Shown: piece by piece, positions 17,127 through 24,950 of the stretch | Layout: the number at the start of each line of letters is the position of its first letter | How positions within the stretch are numbered: the stretch's first letter is position 1 | Source: Ignavibacteria bacterium RIFOXYB12_FULL_35_14 | Lineage (GTDB): Bacteria; Bacteroidota; Ignavibacteria; Ignavibacteriales; Ignavibacteriaceae | Length of the DNA: 60,231 bases | Direction: 5' to 3' | NCBI GenBank assembly: GCA_001803045.1 | Contig: MHAR01000039.1 | Location: forward strand, 33,001 to 93,231 | Notes under the pieces: generated by a model | What the model was told of the DNA's origin: nothing | What the model saw: only the letters and a program-made list of their open reading frames with translations | The model's database searches: none | Made by a program: the position numbers and the translations under genes

Positions 17127-17909
17127 ATGAATTATCAAACTCTCCTCCTCGAAAAAAAAGAAAATGTTACCATAGTTAAAATTAATCGACCTGACAAGCT
17201 GAATGCACTTAATGCAGTGACTTTAGATGAACTAAAACAGGTTTTTATTTCCTTACGGAATGATGAATCGGTCAGCGTTATAATTCTTACCGGAAGCGGT
17301 GAAAAAGCTTTTGTTGCTGGTGCGGATATTTCCGAAATAAATAAGCTTGATATGATTTCTGCTAAAGCATTTGCTGAAAAAGGTCAGGAAATATTTTATT
17401 CAATTGAGAATATGAACAAGCCGGTTATCGCCGCAGTTAATGGATTTGCACTCGGAGGCGGATGCGAGCTTGCATTATCATGTCATATCAGATTGGCATC
17501 CGACAATGCTAAGTTTGGCCAGCCCGAGGTGAACCTTGGAATAATTCCCGGTTACGGCGGCACACAAAGATTAACACGGTTAATAAATTCCGGAAGATCT
17601 GCTGAATATATTTTTACCGGAGATATGATTGATGCAAACGAAGCATTGAGGATCGGACTTGTTAATCGTATTTATCCTCAGCAGGAGCTGTTGGACAAAA
17701 CAATTGAGTTGGCGAAAAAAATATCGTCAAAAGGGCAGCAGGCAATCAGATTAACATTGAAAGCAATAAATATGGTTGATCAAGTTTCCGATACTGAAGG
17801 TCAGAAATATGAAGCGAGCTTATTCGCGATTTGCTGCGGTACCGAGGACTTCAAAGAGGGCACAAGTGCATTTTTAGAGAAACGAAAACCTAATTTTAAG
17901 AATAGATGA
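17127..17909 (+). CDS. Enoyl-CoA hydratase/crotonase family protein
   Basis: A 260-residue crotonase-fold enzyme. The oxyanion-hole segments AGADISEI (around 64-71) and GFALGGGCELALSC (107-119) are present, and both catalytic glutamates of true hydratases are conserved: E114 in GGCELA and E134 in GQPEVNLGIIPGYGG. It should therefore hydrate trans-2-enoyl-CoA, most likely short-chain (crotonyl-CoA type) in fatty- or amino-acid oxidation. Length is standard. There are no neighbouring beta-oxidation genes; the preceding gene is a barrel protein and the next one a membrane-anchored unknown. Confidence 0.92.
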   Translation: MNYQTLLLEKKENVTIVKINRPDKLNALNAVTLDELKQVFISLRNDESVSVIILTGSGEKAFVAGADISEINKLDMISAKAFAEKGQEIFYSIENMNKPVIAAVNGFALGGGCELALSCHIRLASDNAKFGQPEVNLGIIPGYGGTQRLTRLINSGRSAEYIFTGDMIDANEALRIGLVNRIYPQQELLDKTIELAKKISSKGQQAIRLTLKAINMVDQVSDTEGQKYEASLFAICCGTEDFKEGTSAFLEKRKPNFKNR

Positions 17910-17933
17910 TTTATTTCGTCGTATTTATGCATA

Positions 17934-18941
17934 ATGACTTTAAAATTTAATTCTCAAAAATTATTAGTAATTCTTTTTTCAGCCTCGTTATTACTGTTGC
18001 TTACACATTTAGTGTTTTCGATTCTCTACCCTGAAGTCGATTCGCAAAATATTTCAGCGCTCAGTAATGAAGAGATAGACAAAAAATTTAAGGAGTCGCT
18101 TTACAGCTTTGCTATAAAAAATGAATGGATCAAAAGTATAAAGGACAATTCTTCCATCCCTTCGTACAGAATAAGTGTTCCTTCCGATCTTCCCATCCCT
18201 CAAATTATAGGTGAATTAATTAAACAGTATGATGGTTATAACTTGATCGTTGAAGCCGAAGAAAAGAAAATTCACGGTAGAACTTTGATGCAAGTATCAT
18301 CCGATAAGGAGATTAAATTAAAAGCTGACTTTAGATATATTAATGATATTCAGCGAACTTTCAGCCAATCAGCTTTATTTATTTATGGCAGAGAAAATAA
18401 AGAGGCTGAGTACGATTCATTAATGCTTACTACAACCCGCGATATGTCGGCTCTGCTGATTCCCTCAAAATCAAATGCCGCATATTCTACGTGGTTAAGG
18501 GGCAATGGCTTTGATTATGCCGTTATACTAAATAATGAAATCAATGATTTAGAATTCAGGTTGAGTAAAGATTATTCTGAAAAAAGACTGAAGCTGATTG
18601 TGCAAAACATTGTGGTATCTTTTCCCCATGCTTCATTTTTCGTGATCAATAAAAATTTTGATATCTATTCTTCACCGAATTATTTAATTATAAAAAAAGA
18701 ATTTGGCAAACGGAAGATTAGATTTTTTACAACCGATTCTTTAAAGTTTATTGATAAAAGTCATCCAAATATTTCTGAAAAGCTTAATTCTATTGTGACG
18801 AATGTAAAAGCGGGGGATATAACCAGAATAGCAATCTCTTTTGATGCTTATCAATCTCTGGCTGAAGATTTAAGAAAATTGATAAGAGTCGGGTATAAAT
18901 TTGTGAAGACTTCGGAGTTGGGAAGTAAGGAAAAGAAATAA
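17934..18941 (+). CDS. Membrane-anchored protein of unknown function
   Basis: A 335-residue protein with one N-terminal signal anchor (LLVILFSASLLLLLTHLVFSIL) and a soluble periplasmic domain. It has no motif I recognise with confidence. The C-terminal DITRIAISFDAYQSLAEDLRKLIRVGYKFVKTSEL is arranged like the end of the divergent polysaccharide deacetylase family (DUF610), where a short hydrophobic strand is followed by a helix and a VxxSEL strand, but the deacetylase metal motifs are not apparent, so this is a weak inference. It begins 24 bp after the crotonase stop and faces the convergent M16 peptidase pair. Confidence 0.65.
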   Translation: MTLKFNSQKLLVILFSASLLLLLTHLVFSILYPEVDSQNISALSNEEIDKKFKESLYSFAIKNEWIKSIKDNSSIPSYRISVPSDLPIPQIIGELIKQYDGYNLIVEAEEKKIHGRTLMQVSSDKEIKLKADFRYINDIQRTFSQSALFIYGRENKEAEYDSLMLTTTRDMSALLIPSKSNAAYSTWLRGNGFDYAVILNNEINDLEFRLSKDYSEKRLKLIVQNIVVSFPHASFFVINKNFDIYSSPNYLIIKKEFGKRKIRFFTTDSLKFIDKSHPNISEKLNSIVTNVKAGDITRIAISFDAYQSLAEDLRKLIRVGYKFVKTSELGSKEKK

Positions 18942-18979
18942 TCCTCGTTTAATGTGCGACTCACTTGTACTACCGGGTC

Positions 18980-20347
18980 TCATTGTACTATCTCACCTTT
19001 TTCGTTAATTATTTGCACATCACCAAACCTAGAAGAGGCGAAACTATTGAGCAATTTATTTTTATCACCCACAAGCACAATTGACATTTCATCCAATTTA
19101 ATATTTTTAACCGCGGCTTGATTGACTTCTTCTATCGAGACACTTTTAATGTTATCCAGGTATTTATCGTAATAATCATACGGCAGGTTTTGGATAGCAA
19201 GCAGGGATAAGTTCGAAGCAATCTGGTCATCGGATTCAAATTGAGAGGGAAACTTTCTTACCATAGATGAACGTGCAAAATCTAATTCGTCAGGTGTAAC
19301 TCCGGTTTTTATATTTTCTAACTCATTTAATATTTCAGTTACCGCTTCGAGTGTATTTTCTGTAGAAACAGAGGTTGATACACAAAACTCCCCGGAGTTT
19401 ATATAATATGAAAAGTTAGAAGTAGCGCCATAGGTAAAACCTTTAGCTTCGCGTAAATTCAAATTTATTCTGCTTGTAAACTGTCCGCCTAAAATTGAAT
19501 TCATCATGGTTTTGGAAAAATAATCCGGCGTATTCCTGCTCGATGATCTGTGTCCAACTCTGATTTCAGTTTGTACTGCGCCTTCTTTATTCAGAATTGA
19601 AATGGACTTTCGGTTTTTAGCAAACTCAAATTTTGGTTTAATTAAATCGGATTTAATCCTCCAATTACTCAAATAGTTTTCTAATGAAGCGGTCAGGTCT
19701 GCTTCCGAAATATTCCCGACTACAATTAAATACGAATTATCCGGGCTAAAATTTTTATTGTAGAATTTTATTATCTCATCAATGCTTAGCTTCTGAATGC
19801 TTTCCTCATAACCTAAGACCGGAAAAGCATAGGGATTATTTTTCCCATGCACGATGTGATTGAATGCAATGTATGCAAGCTCTTCAGGCTCATCTTTCTG
19901 CTGCAGAAGCTTTACTTCAACTTTTCTTCTTTCACGCTGAAAATCTTGATCATTAAAGTGTGGTTTCAAAATAATCGAACAGAATAATTCGAACGATCTT
20001 TCAAAATTTTCAGATAAAGTTCTTACCAAAAGAAAAATATTATCGTGGTTGCAGCTTGCATTGAAACTGCTTCCAAGAATATCAAACTCTTCGCTAAGCT
20101 CAAGCGCATTATAATCTCCGGCTCCTTCATCAATCATCATCGAAAATAAATTAGCCAAACCATTTTTAATTATCGGGTCAAAAATACTTCCGCAGCCGGT
20201 AATCAAATTCATTCTGATAATCGGCAGAAATTCCCTTTGAACAAATAGCACTTTTAAACCATTAGATAAAATAAAATTTTTTATTTCGGGAAGAGTGAAT
20301 TTAATTTCTTGAAATGGATGAGGAATTTTCGAACGGTCGATACTCAT
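18980..20347 (-). CDS. M16-family peptidase-like subunit without the zinc motif
   Basis: A 455-residue protein with the M16 fold: LKVLFVQREFLPIIRMNLITGCGSIFDP at the start, later NKEGAVQTEIRVGHRS and LNLREAKGFTYGATS with the Y/R region of the partner domain. The HXXEH zinc motif expected near residue 66 is replaced by N66-L-F-S69-M70, so it should not bind catalytic zinc. It overlaps the upstream active M16 gene by 4 bp. In two-subunit M16B peptidases one subunit carries zinc and the other carries substrate-anchoring residues; this gene fits the latter role. No signal peptide is seen, so the pair is likely cytoplasmic. Confidence 0.9.
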   Translation of the reverse strand: MSIDRSKIPHPFQEIKFTLPEIKNFILSNGLKVLFVQREFLPIIRMNLITGCGSIFDPIIKNGLANLFSMMIDEGAGDYNALELSEEFDILGSSFNASCNHDNIFLLVRTLSENFERSFELFCSIILKPHFNDQDFQRERRKVEVKLLQQKDEPEELAYIAFNHIVHGKNNPYAFPVLGYEESIQKLSIDEIIKFYNKNFSPDNSYLIVVGNISEADLTASLENYLSNWRIKSDLIKPKFEFAKNRKSISILNKEGAVQTEIRVGHRSSSRNTPDYFSKTMMNSILGGQFTSRINLNLREAKGFTYGATSNFSYYINSGEFCVSTSVSTENTLEAVTEILNELENIKTGVTPDELDFARSSMVRKFPSQFESDDQIASNLSLLAIQNLPYDYYDKYLDNIKSVSIEEVNQAAVKNIKLDEMSIVLVGDKNKLLNSFASSRFGDVQIINEKGEIVQ

Positions 20348-21618
20348 AATGATCCTTTACCTTGAGGAACGACAGTTAGTTGAACATTTGGTTTAGTAAA
20401 GTATCTTTTAGAAATGCTTTTAACTGAATCATTATTCACACCTTCATATCTTTCAAGATCTTTTATGAATGAGTTCGGCTCGCTGAAATAGAAATTATAA
20501 GCGTTAAGATGATCAGCTAAATTATCAATCTGCTGAAGGGAATAGATGAAGCTCGATTTAATTCCGTTTTTACATCTTACTAATTCTCTCGCAGTTACAC
20601 CATTTTCTTGAAGATTCTGAAGCTCATAAAAAATTTCCTTCTTCAATTCATCAATATCTTTACCCGGTTTTGCTGTAGCAATTATCATGAATATTCCGCT
20701 TAGTTCGCCTGAAATTTGCATTGCGGAAACATCCTGAGCAATCTCCTTTTCGTAGACTAATTTTTTGTAAAGCCGGGAATTTTTTGATCCGCATAAAATA
20801 TCGGAAATAATATCAAGACCGGCATCATCGTTTGTATATGCTTTGTCGGAATGCCATGCGATGTAAATTCTCTCAAGCTGTACATTATCTTCATACTTGA
20901 CTTGAATGGTTTTATCGAGTGAGGGAATTTCGAAGCTGTTTTTAGATGAATAACCATTTGAAGGAATTCCGCCAAAATATTTTTCTATCAGGTCTTTGCA
21001 TTGAACCGATTCGAAATCTCCGGCAACAACTAAACAGGCATTTGAAGGGGAATAATAATTTTTAAAGAAGCCGGTGACATCTTCTAAAGTATAACTTTTT
21101 ATATCATCTAAATACCCAATGGTTGGCCAGCTGTAAGGATGATTTTCGGGAAATAAACAACCGAGCAATTTTTCCCAGGCTAAACCGTACGGCTGGTTTT
21201 CGTACCTCTCAAGCCTTTCGTTTGCAACAACACCTTTTTGATTATCTAACTTTTCTAATGTTAAAGCGGGTAGTAAAAATCCCATTCTGTCAGATTCGAG
21301 CCAAAGAGCCAATTCTAAAAAATTAGCTGGTAATTTTTCATAATAATTTGTTCTATCGAAAGTCGTCGAACCATTCAGAGTTCCTCCAGCTTCTTGAATA
21401 AAACGGAAGTGCATTTCTTTCGCAGCATTTTCAGAACCTTGGAACATCATATGCTCAAACAAATGAGCAATTCCTGTTTTTCCTCTCTTTTCATAAGCAG
21501 AACCAACTTTGTACCAAATGTTTACCGCAACGAGAGGAAGGTTTTTATTCTGATGTAAAATTACTTCCAGGCCATTTGGGAGTTTGTATTTTTCATACTT
21601 GATGTTGAGTAAATTCAT
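20344..21618 (-). CDS. M16-family zinc peptidase, active subunit
   Basis: A 424-residue M16B peptidase. The inverted zinc motif is intact as H52-L-F-E55-H56 in TGIAHLFEHMMFQGS, and the downstream glutamate ligand is expected in GVVANERLERYENQ about 75 residues on. The N-terminal KYKLPNGLEVILHQNKNLPLVAVNIWYKVGS is classic for the family. No signal peptide is present. Its last bases overlap the start of the zinc-less M16 gene, implying coupled synthesis of a heterodimer. Likely role: degradation of peptides; the physiological substrate is unknown. Confidence 0.93.
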   Translation of the reverse strand: MNLLNIKYEKYKLPNGLEVILHQNKNLPLVAVNIWYKVGSAYEKRGKTGIAHLFEHMMFQGSENAAKEMHFRFIQEAGGTLNGSTTFDRTNYYEKLPANFLELALWLESDRMGFLLPALTLEKLDNQKGVVANERLERYENQPYGLAWEKLLGCLFPENHPYSWPTIGYLDDIKSYTLEDVTGFFKNYYSPSNACLVVAGDFESVQCKDLIEKYFGGIPSNGYSSKNSFEIPSLDKTIQVKYEDNVQLERIYIAWHSDKAYTNDDAGLDIISDILCGSKNSRLYKKLVYEKEIAQDVSAMQISGELSGIFMIIATAKPGKDIDELKKEIFYELQNLQENGVTARELVRCKNGIKSSFIYSLQQIDNLADHLNAYNFYFSEPNSFIKDLERYEGVNNDSVKSISKRYFTKPNVQLTVVPQGKGSL

Positions 21619-21922
21619 TTCAATTTTCTAATGGTTAATTTATTGATCAGCAATAAGGCAATAAGGTTTAAGAATAAGGTGCTAATCATGGTTACTAATG
21701 TTAATTGCTTTAATGAGATTTCTTTCTTATTTGATCCTAAATATTCTTGATATCTTTTTATAATAGAATTAACTTAAAAATCATGAGCAGTTTAAAAAAC
21801 TTATTTGCATTTTTCCAACCTTAGTGACACTGCATCCTGCTGACGAATAAGCTTATTACATTATTGAAGAGATACTTGTACCAAGATTCCATTCTAATGA
21901 GGCATAGGTTCTGTTATACAAA
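21619..21922. other. Intergenic region between lepB and the M16 pair
   Basis: About 300 AT-rich bases without a supported gene, palindrome or terminator. It should contain the promoter for the minus-strand M16 pair and the 3' end of the lepB transcript, but I cannot point to either. Confidence 0.5.
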
Positions 21923-22858
21923 TTAGTGAAGCAGCTTTAAAACTCTATCCGGGCGAATCGATCCAAGTAATCTGAATATATCGCTCATCGGAATATCTCT
22001 ATTCCAGGAGAAAAGGGTAATGAACGCTTCGCCGACAACCATATCTCTTGACACAAATCCCCAGAATCTGCTGTCAGCGCTGTCATCTCGATTATCGCCC
22101 ATCATGAAATAATAATCCTTTTTGAAAGTGTATGACCTAACCGGAACATCTTCAATCGTTACAACATTGCCGCTGATATTAACAACCCGTTTTCCATATT
22201 CTCTATCAATTATAGTTCTCCATTGCTCAACGTTTTCAATATTTAATCTAACAGTATAACCCTTTTTAGGCACAACCAATGGTCCATAGTTATCTTCATT
22301 CCACGGCATTCCTTTAGGAAAAATTCGCGGCTCAACATATTCTTTCGGCTTAACATATGGATTTAAATATTTAATGTGAGAAGGAATCCAAAATTCTTTA
22401 GAGTTAATAAAAACGACCTTATCGATAATCTGAATTGTGTCGCCGGGAGTTCCTATACATCTCTTTACATAGTTAACGCCTAGCTCATTTGGTCTTAGCT
22501 GATCTCTATCTCCTGGATATTCGAAAACGACAATGTCTTTCGCCTTTGGTTCTTTAAAAGCGGGGAGTTGAAAGTATGGTAACTCAATTTCTGTAAAAGG
22601 AATGTATCTTGGTGAAGAAGCTCCGTAAATAAATTTATTCACAAGTACGAAATCACCGACAAGAATTGTATCCTCCATTGAACCTGTGGGAATGCGGGTG
22701 TTTTGAATTATAAAAGTTATAATAACCAAAGCAGCGATTGCAGCAAAAAATAAAGATTCAATAAACTCTTTTACTTTTTCCCCAAATGTTTTTTTTCTAT
22801 GTAATTCTTCTTCTGTTTTTATTCCTAAGAATTTTCTAAGACCCTCTTTAAATGACAA
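21923..22858 (-). CDS. lepB: Signal peptidase I
   Basis: A 311-residue membrane protease that removes signal peptides from exported proteins. A cytoplasmic basic stretch precedes one transmembrane helix (ESLFFAAIAALVIITFIIQ). The catalytic serine is S60 in RIPTGSMEDTILVGDF and the general base is K132 in NYVKRCIGTPGD; the conserved GDNRDDSADSRFWGFV box follows near the C-terminus. An insertion of roughly 60 residues with KEYVEPRIFPKGMPWNEDNYG lies between the base and the GDNRDDS box, as is common in Bacteroidota enzymes. The secreted M16, M64 and T9SS proteins in this window would be among its substrates. Confidence 0.96.
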   Translation of the reverse strand: MSFKEGLRKFLGIKTEEELHRKKTFGEKVKEFIESLFFAAIAALVIITFIIQNTRIPTGSMEDTILVGDFVLVNKFIYGASSPRYIPFTEIELPYFQLPAFKEPKAKDIVVFEYPGDRDQLRPNELGVNYVKRCIGTPGDTIQIIDKVVFINSKEFWIPSHIKYLNPYVKPKEYVEPRIFPKGMPWNEDNYGPLVVPKKGYTVRLNIENVEQWRTIIDREYGKRVVNISGNVVTIEDVPVRSYTFKKDYYFMMGDNRDDSADSRFWGFVSRDMVVGEAFITLFSWNRDIPMSDIFRLLGSIRPDRVLKLLH

Positions 22859-22999
22859 TTTATACTCCGTTTAATTTTTAGTTCTATTTTTTCTTGTTTT
22901 CAATTTGCTTGTATAAATTAAAAATGGCTAAAGCCTCTTAGTTTATAGGAAGCTCACATTGAGGGTGAGCCAAAATAATTTTCTTGGTACTTCTTAGAG

Positions 23000-23036
23000 T
23001 CCGTCGATTGACGGATTGTGTCCGTCAGATGACGGA
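23000..23036. repeat. Two tandem TCCGTC/GACGGA palindromes
   Basis: TCCGTC GATT GACGGA (23000-23015) is followed five bases later by TCCGTCA GA TGACGGA (23021-23036). Both are near-perfect palindromes with the same six-base arms but different centres, so each could form its own hairpin and the pair could form a longer alternative fold. They lie in the ~320-bp gap between gatB and lepB, both minus strand, and may be a small dispersed repeat or a transcript-end structure for gatB's upstream neighbour. Confidence 0.6.
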
Positions 23037-23082
23037 TAGTGGCAAATAAAAAACTTTTTTTCAAAGAAATTAATACATTAGC

Positions 23083-23115
23083 CACAAAGTCGCCAAGACA
23101 CAAAGTTGCACAAAG
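23083..23115. repeat. Short irregular repeat of CACAAAG
   Basis: CACAAAG occurs at 23083, 23099 and 23109 in a stretch reading CCACAAAGTCGCCAAGACAC and onward. Similar 'cacaaag' words are a known low-complexity pattern in intergenic DNA of many bacteria. No reading frame spans it. It lies just before the gatB 3' end. Confidence 0.45.
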
Positions 23116-23179
23116 AACATTTTAGTCAGCCTCTTATGTCCGAACAAACCAAACTTTAATGGTTTTAACTCATTCTATT

Positions 23180-24640
23180 TTAATGAAGTGAACTTTTTTC
23201 TTTTAATTGATTTAATTTCTTCTTCAGTATTTCATTAACCGATTTTGGATTTGCTTTTCCTTGAGTCAGCTTCATTACTTGTCCAACTAAGAATCCGAAG
23301 ACTTTCTCTTTTCCATCAAAATACTGTCCAAGCTCGGAAGAATTATTAACAATAATTTCGTCAATAATTTTTTCCAGTTCACCCTCATCTTTTATCTGAA
23401 AAAGATTTTTCGCCTTAATAATTTCAAGCGGTTGCTTTTTCTCATCATGCATTATTGGAAAAATATCCTTTGCAATCTTTCCGCTGATGGTTCCATCATT
23501 AATTAGATTTATCAACAAACCTATACTGTTTGGATCAACCGGAAAATTTTTAATGTCCATTTTACTTTCATTTAGAATTTTTAGCACATCCACCATAATC
23601 CAGTTGCTGGCGGATTTATAATCATCCGTAACTTTCACAACCGATTCATAATAATCTGCAAGATATTTAGATTGAGTGAGAATCTCCGCATCATACTGTG
23701 GAATCTTGTAATTCTGTATGAATCTTTCTTTTCTTTTATCCGGTAATTCTGGAAGTAAAGTGGATAGCTCTTTTTTCCATTCAGAATTCATAACAACAGG
23801 AAATAAATCCGGTTCAGGAAAATAGCGATAATCGTGCGCTTCTTCTTTGGATCGCATCGGAATTGCTTCATTCAAATCGGCATTCCACAATAATGTTTGC
23901 TGAACTATCTTTTCACCATCTTCAGCCAACTCAATTTGTCTTTCAATTTCAAAGTTGATTGCTCTCTCAACATTTTTGAAAGAATTCATATTCTTGACTT
24001 CTGTTTTGGTTCCCAGTTCCTTAGAACCTTTCGGACGAATTGAAATATTTGCATCACATCTGAGAGAACCTTCCTCCATGTTTCCATCACAAATTTCTAA
24101 ATACTTTACAAGCTGATGAATCTTTGCAAGATATGCCGATGCTTCTTCACCGCTGCTTAAATCAGGGTCACTAACAATTTCAATTAATGGAACGCCGCAG
24201 CGATTCAAATCTATACAAGTTTCATATCCTCTATCATGCAAAGATTTGCCTGCATCTTCCTCCATGTGAATTCGTTTTATTCTTATTCGCTTAGATGTTC
24301 CATCCTTCAAATCGATATTTACAAAACCATGTTCGCAAATTGGTTCTTCATATTGAGATATTTGATAACCTTTAGGCAAATCAGGATAAAAATAATTTTT
24401 TCTTGCAAAGATCGAGCGCTCGTTAATTTTACAATCCGTTGCTAAGCCCATCAGAACAGTAAATTCAACCATTTTTTTATTAAGAATCGGCAGAACTCCC
24501 GGATGTCCTAAACAAATTGGACATACATTTGTGTTCGGAGCATTTCCAAATTTTGTAGAGCAGCCGCAAAACGCTTTAGATTGGGTTAATAGCTGCGCAT
24601 GAACCTCAAGTCCAATTACAGCTTCGTATTTAATATTCAT
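23180..24640 (-). CDS. gatB: Asp-tRNA(Asn)/Glu-tRNA(Gln) amidotransferase subunit B
   Basis: A 486-residue subunit that, in the GatCAB complex, phosphorylates and amidates misacylated Glu-tRNA(Gln) or Asp-tRNA(Asn). The start YEAVIGLEVHAQLLTQSKAFCGC, then CPICLGHPGVLP, ARKNYFYPDLPKGYQISQYEEPI and LHDRGYETCIDLNRCGVPLIEIVS are all classic; the C-terminal YqeY-like tail LVGQVMKLTQGKANPKSVNEILKKKL ends the protein. The frame is open to a TTG at 24667, but the ATG at 24640 starts exactly at the conserved N-terminus (MNIKYEAVIGLEVHAQL), so I prefer it. gatA and gatC are not adjacent. Confidence 0.95.
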   Translation of the reverse strand: MNIKYEAVIGLEVHAQLLTQSKAFCGCSTKFGNAPNTNVCPICLGHPGVLPILNKKMVEFTVLMGLATDCKINERSIFARKNYFYPDLPKGYQISQYEEPICEHGFVNIDLKDGTSKRIRIKRIHMEEDAGKSLHDRGYETCIDLNRCGVPLIEIVSDPDLSSGEEASAYLAKIHQLVKYLEICDGNMEEGSLRCDANISIRPKGSKELGTKTEVKNMNSFKNVERAINFEIERQIELAEDGEKIVQQTLLWNADLNEAIPMRSKEEAHDYRYFPEPDLFPVVMNSEWKKELSTLLPELPDKRKERFIQNYKIPQYDAEILTQSKYLADYYESVVKVTDDYKSASNWIMVDVLKILNESKMDIKNFPVDPNSIGLLINLINDGTISGKIAKDIFPIMHDEKKQPLEIIKAKNLFQIKDEGELEKIIDEIIVNNSSELGQYFDGKEKVFGFLVGQVMKLTQGKANPKSVNEILKKKLNQLKEKSSLH

Positions 24641-24724
24641 TCCTTGTATTACGATTTCGAGAGGCAAATATATAAAACTTGAGCTTTATTGAGAAAGTAA
24701 TTTATCACTCACCTTATGCAAAAG

Positions 24725-24804
24725 TGAAGAATACAAACCCAGTTCCTAACGTATGGTCTTAAAACCAAAGGAACTGGGTTTGTTTGCTAATTTTTATAAT
24801 TATC
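24725..24804. repeat. Hairpin repeat, copy 1 (intact 15-bp stem)
   Basis: ACAAACCCAGTTCCT (24733-24747) and AGGAACTGGGTTTGT (24769-24783) are perfect inverted arms separated by 21 bases. The surrounding ~80 bp aligns with 40995-41074, including the flanking TGAAGAATAC on the left and the AATTTTTAT word on the right. It lies between gatB and the divergent M16 peptidase, so it could serve as a bidirectional structure, but the second copy in an unrelated gap argues for a dispersed repeat. Confidence 0.7.
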
Positions 24805-24950
24805 TTTCTTAACGGGAGTTATTAGTCATAATCTCTGTGATAAAAGCATGGTAAGAAGTGTAAAATGAAACATCACCAAATGACCAAGTCGCTTTATATC
24901 CATTTGAACAATAAGTAAATTAGCATCAAAAAAAACAGGAAAGTGTACTC

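Noticed and set aside
23000-23115. CRISPR array
   Set aside because: Only two palindromes with a five-base spacer and irregular CACAAAG words; no regular repeats or cas genes.
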